A stretch of 64,000 nt of DNA from CAJQQY01 sp964564545 (GCA_964564545.1 CAZMBP010000036.1:1-64000), one strand, 5' to 3'. Shown: positions 55,392 through 64,000, counted from the stretch's first letter. The notes: generated by a model not told the origin, from the sequence alone. Translations and numbers: made by a program.

Positions 55392-55417
55392 ATGTGATAT
55401 ATTCAAAAGGAAATGAG

Positions 55418-55543
55418 TTATGCCACTCCAAGACCTACTACTCCTAATCGACCATTAAACTTCACTTTATTTGTTTTTTTAACCATTTTAATTTTGAGCT
55501 TTTTGTGGAAATCTTTGAGAGATGCCTTTTTCTTATTTTCCAT
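55418..55543 (-). CDS. Small basic peptide A, 41 aa, candidate modified/secreted peptide precursor
   Basis: ATG 55543 opens MENKKKASLKDFHKKLKIKM and continues VKKTNKVKFNGRLGVVGLGVA. Residues 8-31 align without gaps with peptide B (57836-57982): [ST]LKxFxKxxKI, seven residues, then K[VI]KxxG. The C-terminus is Gly-Val rich. There is no Sec signal. It lies 123 bases after the TPR-like gene on the same strand and shares a terminator with the hybrid gene. The shared leader in two independently placed genes is the evidence it is real; its function is unknown. Confidence 0.7.
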   Translation of the reverse strand: MENKKKASLKDFHKKLKIKMVKKTNKVKFNGRLGVVGLGVA

Positions 55544-55666
55544 TTTGAAGGATTTTTAGTTCTCTATTTTGTGAAATAGAAAAGGTTAGGTAAACTGTTT
55601 TGACGGCTAAAACTATGTATTAATTTTTTAAAATCGAAAAAATAAAGAATTAAATTTTCAACATTC

Positions 55667-57193
55667 CTATTTTTTATGAAATTTAGCTTCCAACATGTCC
55701 ATGACTATTTCCCATAAATCCTCGTAGGGAACAATCTCGATTTCAGCTGATTGTCTAGCAATTTCGAGGGGTACAGATTCTAACTTTGCTCGCAATACTT
55801 TTGATTTTCGTTCAACTGCAATTCGATGAAAATCGCATTTTGGAAGCAGGAGAAGCATTTTTATAAAACAATTAGAACGGAAGGTATCATCTTTTTTTAA
55901 GTGGCGATAACAGTATGCGTTGAGAGCTTCCACTTTATCTATGATTCTATCGTATTTCTTTTGTTGAAGGAAAAATAGAACTTGAATGATTAGGATAGGA
56001 ATATTGTAACCACGCTTATCTTTTGAATAAATTGGAACTTCGTTTAGGAATTTATTGATTCGAAATTTTTTCCCAGTTTCAAGTTGATTTTGATTTGGAG
56101 TAATATTCCCATTTTCAATAAAAAAATTTAGGTATGCTTCATATACTTTCCATGTTTCAATGGTTTGATTGTACGCGGATTGAAACCCATAATTGGTGCT
56201 AATTTTCGAAAAAATATTGAAAGCTTTTTGATATTTTTTCATATGAAAACACATCCTCATATATTTTTCATTAGTACTCAACCAACTAATTTTACCTTCT
56301 GGTACTAACTTTAAAGCATTTAAAATTTCAATTTCAGCTTCCTCATAATATTTTATTTGAATTAAGCAATTTATTTTTTTTGAAATGAATACATATAAAC
56401 TAATTGGTCTCAGCTTCTCTCTTTTCTCAAACTTTTCTAATGCTTCGTTACTATTATTTAATACATTTTTATAATCATGTGTCATTTCATACCTGTATGA
56501 AAAAACTAAATAGGCATACATTAAAAAACGATTTGAATCTACCTTTTTTAAATATTTCTTAAGCTGATTAGAATAATCCTTAGCTTCCTGTATTATTTCA
56601 TTTGAAACAGTTGAATTATTATTGAAATGAATTGCAAGTTTAGTATGGAATTGTTCGGCTATAGTTTCGGCATTGAAAATCTCAAGATATTCATTTGTCA
56701 ACGAACTATATTCATAAAATTTCTTTTTGTTGTTCTCCATCATTCCATAATGCCGACTCAATTTTTTTAAAAGATTAATTGTATTTTCAGTAAACTCAAA
56801 TTTAATGGATTGACGTAAGGTTTTTTCTGCTAGTTCAATAGCCGTTTTTCGAGCTCCTCTTCCAAGCAGTATATCTATCGCTGCTACTGATTTTTTAGTT
56901 ATATAATATGCTCTTTGAGTGTCGTTATAATTTGGTTTATTTACATCAATAAAAAAAACAGTATTTATTAATCTATTTTGAAGTCTATATTTCAATTTTT
57001 TATACGAATTAACTACAGCTTTTTCTTTATATAAGTCTTCCATAGCTTCCTTATCAGATCCATATTTCCCTTCCGCAATTCCATTATATAATTGCCTCAT
57101 CTTTCCTGAATAACTATTGGAATTCCCCATTACTTCGATGTTTGCTATTTTCTGTTTGTTAACAAACTGTATTAACTCTTTCAAATTATCCAT
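55667..57193 (-). CDS. TPR-like helical repeat protein, 508 aa
   Basis: It is mostly amphipathic helices in pairs, like TPR or SEL1-type solenoids, with repeats such as AIELAEKTLRQSIKFEF, EAEIEILNALKLVP and KKYQKAFNIFSKIS. The N-terminus is LKELIQFVNKQKIANIEVMG. No HTH, catalytic motif, signal peptide or TM is seen. A -7-like TATTTTTG lies at 57281-57274 on the minus strand, 81 bases upstream. Small peptide genes A and B lie on either side. This recalls peptide-receptor pairs of the RRNPP type, but homology to them is not shown. Confidence 0.7.
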   Translation of the reverse strand: MDNLKELIQFVNKQKIANIEVMGNSNSYSGKMRQLYNGIAEGKYGSDKEAMEDLYKEKAVVNSYKKLKYRLQNRLINTVFFIDVNKPNYNDTQRAYYITKKSVAAIDILLGRGARKTAIELAEKTLRQSIKFEFTENTINLLKKLSRHYGMMENNKKKFYEYSSLTNEYLEIFNAETIAEQFHTKLAIHFNNNSTVSNEIIQEAKDYSNQLKKYLKKVDSNRFLMYAYLVFSYRYEMTHDYKNVLNNSNEALEKFEKREKLRPISLYVFISKKINCLIQIKYYEEAEIEILNALKLVPEGKISWLSTNEKYMRMCFHMKKYQKAFNIFSKISTNYGFQSAYNQTIETWKVYEAYLNFFIENGNITPNQNQLETGKKFRINKFLNEVPIYSKDKRGYNIPILIIQVLFFLQQKKYDRIIDKVEALNAYCYRHLKKDDTFRSNCFIKMLLLLPKCDFHRIAVERKSKVLRAKLESVPLEIARQSAEIEIVPYEDLWEIVMDMLEAKFHKK

Positions 57194-57363
57194 AATATTC
57201 TTTCAAAATTCACTAATTAGTCCAATTTAAATGATATTTTTAAAACTATAAATACATGAATATCAACCATTTACAAAAATAATATCATTTTTTTCCACTA
57301 AAAACATAGTACAAATCTAGTGACTTATGTTAAAAAACTAAACCTTTTTATAAAATATATTTG

Positions 57364-57528
57364 TATATGTAATTCGAAGAGAAGATTATCTTTTCTTCAA
57401 TATTGTAAAATATAATTATCCTTTTAGGATGATTTTAAAGATAGTTAATTTAGGTTTTTTAATTCAAAAAGGCATTTCCTTCGCACCAATCCTACCTTAA
57501 ATATGTGCACGGAAATGTCTTTTTTTTA
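57364..57528 (+). ncRNA. Candidate structured RNA, about 160 nt
   Basis: A -7-like TATATTTG (57356-57363) precedes it, and a terminator ends it: GGCATTTCC (57471-57479) with GGAAATGTC (57511-57519), inner GCAC/GTGC, then eight T. An 11-bp hairpin GAAGAGAAGAT/ATCTTTTCTTC lies near the start. No open frame is credible. It is divergent from the TPR gene and upstream of peptide B. Confidence 0.45.
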
Positions 57529-57835
57529 TTCTTATCAATTCAACTTTTTAATTGACATATTTTAAACTCCTACTTCATTTTTTGTCTCTTTCCTGAATTC
57601 CTTTTTTATCTGTTTATCAATTTAACAAAGATGGAATCATTGTTGATTATATTAAATTTAGCAACAAGGCTTTCCCCCCTTTCTACCCCCGTTCCCCCTT
57701 ATAAAAATTTAATTATTCCATCGTCAAGATTTCTAGCAGATTTAAAACTGCTACATGAAGCCTAGATTATGATCCCTATAAAGTAATTTTTTAAATATGC
57801 TCTTCTTCCATAGTAGAGCACTAAATCTATTTAAC
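57529..57835. other. Leader region of peptide B with C-rich tract and hairpins
   Basis: A pyrimidine tract rich in C (57671-57700, CCCCCC and CCCCC runs) stands out in AT-rich DNA. TAGCAG/CTGCTA (57734-57739 with 57748-57753) and TGCTCT/AGAGCA (57798-57803 with 57815-57820) can form hairpins just before peptide B. Confidence 0.4.
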
Positions 57836-57982
57836 ATGAAGCAATCAAAAAAAACTTTGAAGTATTTTGCTAAATCTTCCAAAATTCAAAAACTACAAGG
57901 ATTTGTAAAAATTAAAATTAAGGGTGGAACAATCGTAGATGATCTTGATACTATGATTGTTGATGATTTGGATACTATGTAA
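57836..57982 (+). CDS. Small peptide B, 48 aa, with tandem IVDDLDTM core
   Basis: ATG 57836 opens MKQSKKTLKYFAKSSKIQKL, then QGFVKIKIKGG (GG at 30-31), then TIVDDLDTM and IVDDLDTM. The leader matches peptide A over residues 7-30 without gaps. The two octapeptide copies are identical in protein, but their 24-base DNA copies differ at four synonymous positions, which means selection on the peptide. Basic leader, GG, and an acidic repeat core with Thr recall modified-peptide (RiPP) precursors such as graspetides; no maturation enzyme is nearby. A strong terminator follows at 58127. Confidence 0.75.
   Translation: MKQSKKTLKYFAKSSKIQKLQGFVKIKIKGGTIVDDLDTMIVDDLDTM
57932..57979 (+). repeat. 24-base tandem duplication encoding IVDDLDTM twice
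   Basis: Copy 1 is 57932-57955, copy 2 is 57956-57979. All four differences are synonymous (ATC/ATT, GTA/GTT, CTT/TTG). Confidence 0.9.
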
Positions 57983-58126
57983 TCTAATTAAATCCATCCT
58001 CTCCCACTTAGCCTAAGCACACTTACAAAACAATTTCCTTATTTTTTATTTGTCCTCTTTAACTCCCGGATGATTAACCTCATCTCAGGTTAAGACTGTA
58101 GTACAACAATCATAGATTATTCAACT

Positions 58127-58166
58127 AAAAGTGATAGGAGATGCTAATTCTTCCTATCACTTTTTT
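58127..58166 (+). terminator. Terminator of peptide gene B
   Basis: AAAAGTGATAGGA (58127-58139) pairs with TCCTATCACTTTT (58152 onward), then T to 58166. A small AACCT/AGGTT hairpin lies just before it. Confidence 0.9.
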
Positions 58167-58227
58167 GTTTTCATTTCGTAAGTTTTTCCTACCTTTTCAT
58201 TTATTTTCCAATCTAATAATTAAATAA

Positions 58228-59934
58228 ATGAAAAACCTCCAATTCTTTTTTATTCTATTTTCCATAATTATATACACTTCAGGTTGTAGTGAAAAAGAAT
58301 CTGCTTCCATGATTCTAATCAATGGAAAGATTGCCACAATGGACAAAAATAATCCTACAGCTGAAGCGATTGCCTTTCAAGATGATCGCATTCTTTTAGT
58401 TGGTTCTACCGCTGAAATTGAAGCACTCAAAAATGAACAAACTAAAGTTATTGATTTGAAAGGGAATTTTGCCATGCCTGGTTTTATTGAAGGTCATGGA
58501 CACTTTTCTGGACTAGGAAAAAGTCTGATTAATTTGAATTTTTTAAAATCAAAAAACTGGCAAGAAATTGTTGACATGGTCGCAGAAGCTGCCAAAACAG
58601 CTAAACCAGGTGAATGGATTGAAGGACGTGGATGGCATCAAGAAAAGTGGAATGAGATTGTCGAACGCAATGTTCATGGATATCCCTATCACGATGAACT
58701 AAGTGCTGTTTCACCTGACAATCCTGTGTTACTTCGACATGCAAGTGGACATGGTGTTTTTGCCAATAAAAAAGCAATGGAGCTTGGAGGAATTACCGCT
58801 GAAACTCTTAGTCCCGTTGGAGGAGAAATCGTTAGAGATGGTAGCGGAGAGGCTATTGGAATGTTTGAAGAGCGAGCAATGAATTTGGTCTATGCAGCTT
58901 TCCAAGAATATGAAAAAACACTCTCTCAAGAAGATTTAGAAAAACGATGGTACAAGGCAATTGAATTAGCGCAAGAGGAATGTTTGAAAAAAGGTATTAC
59001 AAGTTTTCAAGATGCTGGATCCAAATATTTTGAGATAGAACGATACACTAAACTAGCAGAAGAAGGGAAATTTGATTTGCGACTTTGGGTTATGTTACGG
59101 CACTCTTACGAAGAGATGAATAATAATTTAGAACAGTTTCCAATCATTGATGCTGGTAATCATTTTTTTACTTGTCGATCTATCAAAACTGAAGTGGATG
59201 GTGCACTTGGAAGCTATGGAGCCTGGTTGTTGAAATCCTATAATGACAAACAACACTTTGTTGGCCAAAATACTACAACTATTGAAGAAGTAACTAATAT
59301 TGCTAGACTCGCTGCGGAAAATGATTTGCAACTTTGCGTACATGCGATTGGTGATCGAGCCAATCGAGAAGTGATTAATATTTTTGAAAAAAACATCAAA
59401 GCTAATCCTGAGAAGGATTGGCGATGGAGAATTGAACATGCTCAACATCTGCACCCTGATGATATTCCAAGATTTAAGGAGTGGGGAATCATTGCATCTA
59501 TGCAAGGCATACATTGTACCTCTGATGCTCCATTTGTAGTAGATCGTTTGGGTGAAAAAAGAGCTCGAGAAGGAGCTTATCCTTGGCGATCTTTATTGGA
59601 TGCAGGTGTACTCATTGCCAACGGAACAGATGCTCCTGTCGAAGATGTCGATCCAATCGAGAGCTTCTATGCCTCGGTGACTAGAAAGCGAGCGGATACT
59701 GGTTTAGAGTTTTTTACTGAGCAAAAAATGACTCGAGAAGAAGCTTTGTATTCTTATACTTTGGGCAATGCTTATGCTGGGTTTGAGGAAAATGATAAAG
59801 GATCTTTGGAAGCTGGAAAATTAGCAGATGTAACTGTTTTGACAAAGGATTTAAGAGATTGTGAAGATGGAGAAATTTTAAATACTGAAGTAGTTTATAC
59901 TATTATTGGTGGAGAGGTAAAGTTTAAAAAATAA
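58228..59934 (+). CDS. Amidohydrolase family lipoprotein (YtcJ-like)
   Basis: This 568-residue protein has a signal ending in the lipobox TSGC (C20), so it is a membrane-anchored lipoprotein. The amidohydrolase-3 fold follows: ILINGKIATMD, the metal-binding H90-G-H92 in EGHGHFSG, LCVHAIGDRANR, RIEHAQHLHPDDI and the Asp in NGTDAPVEDVDP. The end GNAYAGFEENDKGSLEAGK is typical of the family. The substrate is unknown; relatives act on amides or formamides. It is its own unit between terminators. Confidence 0.9.
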   Translation: MKNLQFFFILFSIIIYTSGCSEKESASMILINGKIATMDKNNPTAEAIAFQDDRILLVGSTAEIEALKNEQTKVIDLKGNFAMPGFIEGHGHFSGLGKSLINLNFLKSKNWQEIVDMVAEAAKTAKPGEWIEGRGWHQEKWNEIVERNVHGYPYHDELSAVSPDNPVLLRHASGHGVFANKKAMELGGITAETLSPVGGEIVRDGSGEAIGMFEERAMNLVYAAFQEYEKTLSQEDLEKRWYKAIELAQEECLKKGITSFQDAGSKYFEIERYTKLAEEGKFDLRLWVMLRHSYEEMNNNLEQFPIIDAGNHFFTCRSIKTEVDGALGSYGAWLLKSYNDKQHFVGQNTTTIEEVTNIARLAAENDLQLCVHAIGDRANREVINIFEKNIKANPEKDWRWRIEHAQHLHPDDIPRFKEWGIIASMQGIHCTSDAPFVVDRLGEKRAREGAYPWRSLLDAGVLIANGTDAPVEDVDPIESFYASVTRKRADTGLEFFTEQKMTREEALYSYTLGNAYAGFEENDKGSLEAGKLADVTVLTKDLRDCEDGEILNTEVVYTIIGGEVKFKK

Positions 59935-59946
59935 TTATTTTATAAA

Positions 59947-59983
59947 TTAGGCATCGGATTCCTTAATGGAATCCGATACCTAA
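59947..59983. terminator. Hairpin between the amidohydrolase and beta-barrel genes
   Basis: TTAGGCATCGGATTCC (59947-59962) pairs with 59968-59983 (one mismatch). The T run is weak, so it is probably a bidirectional terminator by position. Confidence 0.7.
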
Positions 59984-60024
59984 ATAATGATATAAAAATT
60001 TAAAATCTAAATTTTCTTACCCAT

Positions 60025-60720
60025 TTACTTCCAACTCATCCGCATCCCCATAGCTAATCCTGTACTCCATAAATGTTCTTTAACTGAACCATCAACAATT
60101 TTATTAAGGTGATAGCGGAAGTTGGGTTGGACAACCATTTCCCATTTTTCATTGAAAGCATAACTGACTCCGAAGGAGATTTTTGTTGCAAACTGAAAAT
60201 CATTTATTATACTTTCTTGTTCATTTCTAGTTGTGCGAGTTTCACCATCCAATTTGTGTTTGGTGATAGATTGTAAGTAATACATGGGTACTATTCCAAA
60301 TTCTACGAATGGTTTTATTTTTTTGTCAGAAAAATCATACTGAAGCGAAAATGGAACTTCAAGAAAATGATAATTATAAATAAATTGAGATTTTTTATCA
60401 TCCAAAGGATCCATAGAAATTCCTCCTGTAGCAAGCCCATCTGCAAACATTAATGTACTCCTTTTAGTTTGGTAACCTAAGCTTGCAAAACCAACACCGA
60501 TTTTCAACCATAATTTTGGTTTTAATTTTTGAAAATAATTAATACCAAAATGAGTATTTAATTTCCCTTTTTCAGAAGAACGAAACGATTGAACTAAACC
60601 TGAATTAGTGAAAAGTCGATAAGAATAATCAAGGCTTCCTAATAATTCAACTTTGGCATTGGATTGTGCCAACAAGAATGATGGGAAACAAAAGCAAAGT
60701 AATAGCAATAAGTTTTTCAT
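60025..60720 (-). CDS. Outer membrane beta-barrel protein (PorT-like family)
   Basis: A 231-residue protein with signal peptide LLLLLCFCFPSFLLAQS and alternating amphipathic strands (KLWLKIGVGFASLGYQ, HFLEVPFSLQYDFSDKK, FVEFGIVPMYYLQS). This fits the small outer-membrane barrel (OMP_b-brl_2) group common in Bacteroidota. No specific role can be given. Confidence 0.85.
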   Translation of the reverse strand: MKNLLLLLCFCFPSFLLAQSNAKVELLGSLDYSYRLFTNSGLVQSFRSSEKGKLNTHFGINYFQKLKPKLWLKIGVGFASLGYQTKRSTLMFADGLATGGISMDPLDDKKSQFIYNYHFLEVPFSLQYDFSDKKIKPFVEFGIVPMYYLQSITKHKLDGETRTTRNEQESIINDFQFATKISFGVSYAFNEKWEMVVQPNFRYHLNKIVDGSVKEHLWSTGLAMGMRMSWK

Positions 60721-60789
60721 ATTTTATTTTTTCTTAAAAATAGAAATTAAATGGGATTACACATTGATTTCTTTTTCTAAAAAAATAAA

Positions 60790-60823
60790 AAAGCCATCTC
60801 CAAAATGAATTGGAAATGGCTTT
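60790..60823 (-). terminator. Terminator of the SdrD-like T9SS gene
   Basis: AAAGCCATCTCCA pairs with TGGAAATGGCTTT (inner mismatch), and the minus strand continues into T6-A-T7. Confidence 0.85.
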
Positions 60824-60847
60824 GAAAAGTATTTCAATTATTTATCT

Positions 60848-63800
60848 TTATTCTTGTATTATAAACAACTTAGCTTTTTTCGTTCCTACCTGCTGTAAAC
60901 TATATGTTCCTGCTGGTAAATTTGAAATATCTAACTGTATATTATTTGTCATCTTTGATCCTACTTCAAAAGAAATTCTTTTAACTGTTCTTCCTAAAAC
61001 ATCAACTATTAATAATTGGATCTCTGTTTTTTCTGTAAAAATTTCAATGTTCAATAATCCTTGTCCTGATAAAATTGGATTCGGATAAATAACTAATTCT
61101 CTATTATTATCTTCACAATCTGTTTTGATATAAATCGTTTTTGAGTATTCTACCGTCCCGTCTAAATCTACCATTTTCAATCTGTAATAATTTAACTGGG
61201 AAATTTGCTTGTCTTTGAAAAAATAATCCCTCTTAGTTGTTCCACCTTTCCCTTCGATTTTCTCAATAGATCTAAAGTCATGTCCATCTCCACTCCACTC
61301 CACTTCAAAATAATCGAAATTTTCTTCTGATTGCGTTTCCCAAAATAGGTTTACCTCACAACCATCTCCCATTCCATCAAAAGAACTTAATTCTACTGGT
61401 AATGCTGAAAATGTAATACTGTAATCCTCGACTTCTCCATTAGTTGCTTCTCCAACGTAACTGAATTGAACAAAATCAGGTTCTGTTTCAAATAGTCGAA
61501 CTCTTGAATAAGTTGTACTCGTTAAATCTGCACCTACTGGAATATCAAAATTAATAGTTGAGGTTCCAGTAGTAATAGCTTGACTTGCAATCATTTCTCC
61601 ATCGTCTGAGATATCTCCATCTTTATTAAAATCAAACCAAGCAACTAACCAACCTGTTCCAGTAACATTTGCATCGAAGCTTCCTCCATTTGTACCTTCC
61701 ACCCATCCATCAGGATTGTTAAACGTTATTCCATCGTCAGTTGCATCACCCGTGGCTGTTGCATTTTGAGTAGGCGAAGATTCTGCATCTACTACCGTTC
61801 CTAAATATAGAGTAGGTGTAGTCGGCACGATATGATATGCTCCATCATCACTTAGTTTTGTTACATCATAAGTGGTAGGTAAATCTCCAAAATCAATATC
61901 TACATTGTATTCAAAGCCAAAATCAAGACCTGTCGAATTGGTCGCCGAAGGTAATACTACTGACTGGTAAACACTTGAAGTCGTAGTCGTTGTTCCACCA
62001 GTAGTTGTACTTGTTAGACTTAATGGATTTTCATTTGTTCCAACGGCAATAGTGTAAGTATCTGCTGGTAAATTGATAAAAGAATAATTACCCGAAACAT
62101 CTGTATTTGTTTCTCCTAGTAATTGCCCTGTTGAACTATATAAGAAAACGGTCGTTCCTTCCAGCTGAGTTTCACCACCTGTTACACAGTTACCATCACC
62201 ATCAGTATCCATACAAATATTTCCAGCCATACTAGAAGTTCCATTTAATTTATATCCGAAGTCAGCATCTAATTCACAATTTGAACAACCATTTGTTATG
62301 CTTGTTGCTCCTCCACTAATTACTACCTCGATGGAACCATCTTCTACATTATCTGCATCAGAAGTAATTACTCGATCAGTAGGTGTAGTTACTACTACGT
62401 CATAAGTTCCGTCTGGCAAATCACTATAAGTATAAAAACCATCTAAGTCAGTTTTCACAACACTTACATATGCTCCTATGGCATATGGAACTGCATCAAT
62501 TGTAACTGCTGTTGAATTGGTTAAAGTAACGGTTACATCTCCAATTCCAGGTTCACCGGCATCTTGAATTCCATCAGAATTGGCATCTAACCAGATGAAA
62601 TCTCCGATCACTCCTGAAGACTGGTAACCAAAACTCGCTCCCATAAAACTAGTTGAATAACTCAATGTGATATTTGCCATTTCATCATCACAAGCTGGCA
62701 TTCCGGGGTAGGTTGTACTAGCACACGTTTCACCATCTCGATCAGGATCTGCTGTTTGAACTCCTAGGCCTATAGACTCAACTGCAACAGTATAATCCCC
62801 TGGAGTAAGTCCCGTGAATAAATAATTTCCATTAGCATCAGTCACCGCTGTTTCCAAAGCATTGCCTGAATTACAAGTTCCAGCCGCTGCATCACACAAG
62901 TAAACTGTAACTCCCGTAATTCCACTTTCTGTCCAATCTTGTGATCCATTTCCATTCGCATCTGAATAGACTGTATTACCAATTGCTCCTAATTTTGCAA
63001 AACCAAAATCCAAATCGCCTGTACAATTCGAACAAGCTACACTATTAATACTAGTAACATCTCCACCTGAAATGGTCATATCATAACTAGAACCGTTAGT
63101 AGATCCTGATAGAATTCCAAAAGCATCTGTTGGAATATCTGTATCAGTTGTATCTACTTTTACTTCAAAATCACCATCAGGTAAATTTGAGAAATCATAA
63201 TTACCATTAGCGTCAGTTGTAGTAGTCATCGCTAATTCAAATGTTCCATTTCCATCAGTATCAGCCCATAATTCTACCGTAATATTTGCAAGAACATCTT
63301 CTGAAACTAATAAAGAATCTCCATTTGCATCTTGCCAAACTGTACTTGAAATAGTAGCTCCACCCTGTGGTTGATATCCAAAATCAAGTGCGCTGTAAGT
63401 ACTCGTCCCATCAGTTGTAACTAATCCAATTGCATCACAAGTAGTACAAGTTGCTCCTGTTTCGTCAGGATCAGCAGTCAAGCTATTAAATAGTGGTAAA
63501 GTAGTTTCGTCAACCTCAACAATATAATTTCCAGCTGGAATATTTGGAAAACTATAACCTGTTGCACTCGTAACTGTGGTCGCTACTAAAGCATCAATAG
63601 TTAAGTCAATTTCCCCATCATCATTACTGTCATTATAAAGGTTAACTGTAACTCCAGTAATATTTGTTTCACCCGCATCTTGAATTCCATCCCCATCCCA
63701 ATCAGTATAAACGGACTCGCTAATTGTAGAACTTCCTGCTTCATTAAATCCAAATCCAGTATCAGATGAAACTTCTCCTGCTACTAAAGTTTTTGAAATA

Positions 63801-64000
63801 GAATTATCAATACTTGCATCTGATTCTGAAGTTTCACTCCAAGTCCCTCCTACTGGCAATGTTCCAGTATTTACAGAAATTGTGTAAGCAGTTGAAGGAT
63901 CAAGGTTTACAAATGAATAATTTCCATCTGCATCCGTTACCACATCTGAACAAGCAGGTGTACAACCAGCTAATTGAACTGTAACTCCAACGATTCCAAT
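60848..64000 (-). CDS. Large SdrD-B/Cna-like T9SS protein, C-terminal 1051 aa
   Basis: The frame is open to the window end, so the start is outside. At least six SdrD B-like (Cna_B fold) modules are seen, each with a DxNxDGxQDxGE-type calcium loop (DANSDGIQDAGEPGIGDVTV, SDANGNGSQDWTESGITGVT) and a DxxGNYxFxxLP strand. A GEVED domain follows (DFGDLPTTYDV, VAWFDFNKDGDISDDGE, GEVEDYSITFS). The end is a type A sorting domain (LVIYPNPILSGQGLLNIEIF, GTYSLQQVGTKK). It is a secreted, calcium-stabilised stalk-like surface protein, probably adhesive. Confidence 0.92.
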   Translation of the reverse strand: MGIVGVTVQLAGCTPACSDVVTDADGNYSFVNLDPSTAYTISVNTGTLPVGGTWSETSESDASIDNSISKTLVAGEVSSDTGFGFNEAGSSTISESVYTDWDGDGIQDAGETNITGVTVNLYNDSNDDGEIDLTIDALVATTVTSATGYSFPNIPAGNYIVEVDETTLPLFNSLTADPDETGATCTTCDAIGLVTTDGTSTYSALDFGYQPQGGATISSTVWQDANGDSLLVSEDVLANITVELWADTDGNGTFELAMTTTTDANGNYDFSNLPDGDFEVKVDTTDTDIPTDAFGILSGSTNGSSYDMTISGGDVTSINSVACSNCTGDLDFGFAKLGAIGNTVYSDANGNGSQDWTESGITGVTVYLCDAAAGTCNSGNALETAVTDANGNYLFTGLTPGDYTVAVESIGLGVQTADPDRDGETCASTTYPGMPACDDEMANITLSYSTSFMGASFGYQSSGVIGDFIWLDANSDGIQDAGEPGIGDVTVTLTNSTAVTIDAVPYAIGAYVSVVKTDLDGFYTYSDLPDGTYDVVVTTPTDRVITSDADNVEDGSIEVVISGGATSITNGCSNCELDADFGYKLNGTSSMAGNICMDTDGDGNCVTGGETQLEGTTVFLYSSTGQLLGETNTDVSGNYSFINLPADTYTIAVGTNENPLSLTSTTTGGTTTTTSSVYQSVVLPSATNSTGLDFGFEYNVDIDFGDLPTTYDVTKLSDDGAYHIVPTTPTLYLGTVVDAESSPTQNATATGDATDDGITFNNPDGWVEGTNGGSFDANVTGTGWLVAWFDFNKDGDISDDGEMIASQAITTGTSTINFDIPVGADLTSTTYSRVRLFETEPDFVQFSYVGEATNGEVEDYSITFSALPVELSSFDGMGDGCEVNLFWETQSEENFDYFEVEWSGDGHDFRSIEKIEGKGGTTKRDYFFKDKQISQLNYYRLKMVDLDGTVEYSKTIYIKTDCEDNNRELVIYPNPILSGQGLLNIEIFTEKTEIQLLIVDVLGRTVKRISFEVGSKMTNNIQLDISNLPAGTYSLQQVGTKKAKLFIIQE

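Noticed and set aside
1..64000. tRNA genes, insertion sequences and prophage genes
   Set aside because: I looked for T-loop-like GGTTCGA patterns, transposase motifs and phage structural genes and found none I could support.

Overview
The window is a 64 kb piece of an AT-rich Bacteroidota chromosome. The support is direct. Five secreted proteins carry type IX secretion (T9SS) C-terminal signals, four of type A and one of the gliding-associated CHU_C type. Several promoters match the Bacteroidota pattern TTTG-N19-TAnnTTTG, and genes are spaced by A-rich leaders without Shine-Dalgarno sites. In the ribosomal super-operon tuf does not follow fusA, and map directly follows secY with no adk. The style of the T9SS proteins suggests a Saprospiria-like lineage, but I cannot fix the genus. 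No tRNA, rRNA, prophage, transposase or CRISPR array was recognised.

Layout. Positions 1-8.3 kb hold mixed genes: the end of a T9SS protein, a PLP enzyme, an unknown gene, a GxxExxY gene inside a perfect inverted repeat, der, rfbC, an NlpC/P60 lipoprotein, RNase Z and a STAS protein. Positions 8.9-13.3 kb hold clpC, infC and rpmI-rplT. Positions 13.4-21 kb hold a beta-carbonic anhydrase, a T9SS protein, the RNase P RNA gene (minus strand), a 12-TM NtrY-like kinase, an unknown membrane-anchored protein and a 370-bp palindromic element. Positions 21.2-30.3 kb, all minus, hold a CHU_C protein, sucD, a FtsB/DivIC-like gene, eno, a T9SS gene broken by a stop codon, and carA.

Positions 30.4-50.4 kb are the minus-strand str-S10-spc-alpha super-operon, rpsL to rplQ. 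It starts at a clear promoter (50390-50420) and ends at a strong terminator (30383-30424). It supplies 26 ribosomal proteins (one of them, rpmJ, apparently frameshifted), EF-G, SecY, methionine aminopeptidase, IF-1 and RpoA.

Positions 50.5-64 kb hold an acetyltransferase, a candidate small RNA, a prenyl diphosphate synthase, two response-regulator-type signalling genes, a TPR-like protein flanked by two tiny peptide genes, an amidohydrolase lipoprotein, a beta-barrel protein and the C-terminal part of a large SdrD-like T9SS protein.

The most interesting item is at 55.4-58.2 kb. Two small basic peptides of 41 and 48 residues lie on either side of a 508-residue TPR-like gene. They share a gapless leader pattern, [ST]LKxFxKxxKI then K[VI]KxxG at identical spacing, but have different C-termini. 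One ends in a perfect octapeptide tandem (IVDDLDTM twice) whose two DNA copies differ only at synonymous positions. This looks like an undescribed secreted or modified peptide family with a TPR partner. Other notable items are the 43-bp perfect inverted repeat around the GxxExxY gene, RNase P RNA carrying five hairpins with one stem and different loops, an apparent 1-nt frameshift in rpmJ, non-ATG starts for infC and map, a CAG-to-TAG-type break after a signal peptide, an RGG-type tail on ribosomal protein S3, and intergenic hairpins built from tandem words that differ from site to site.
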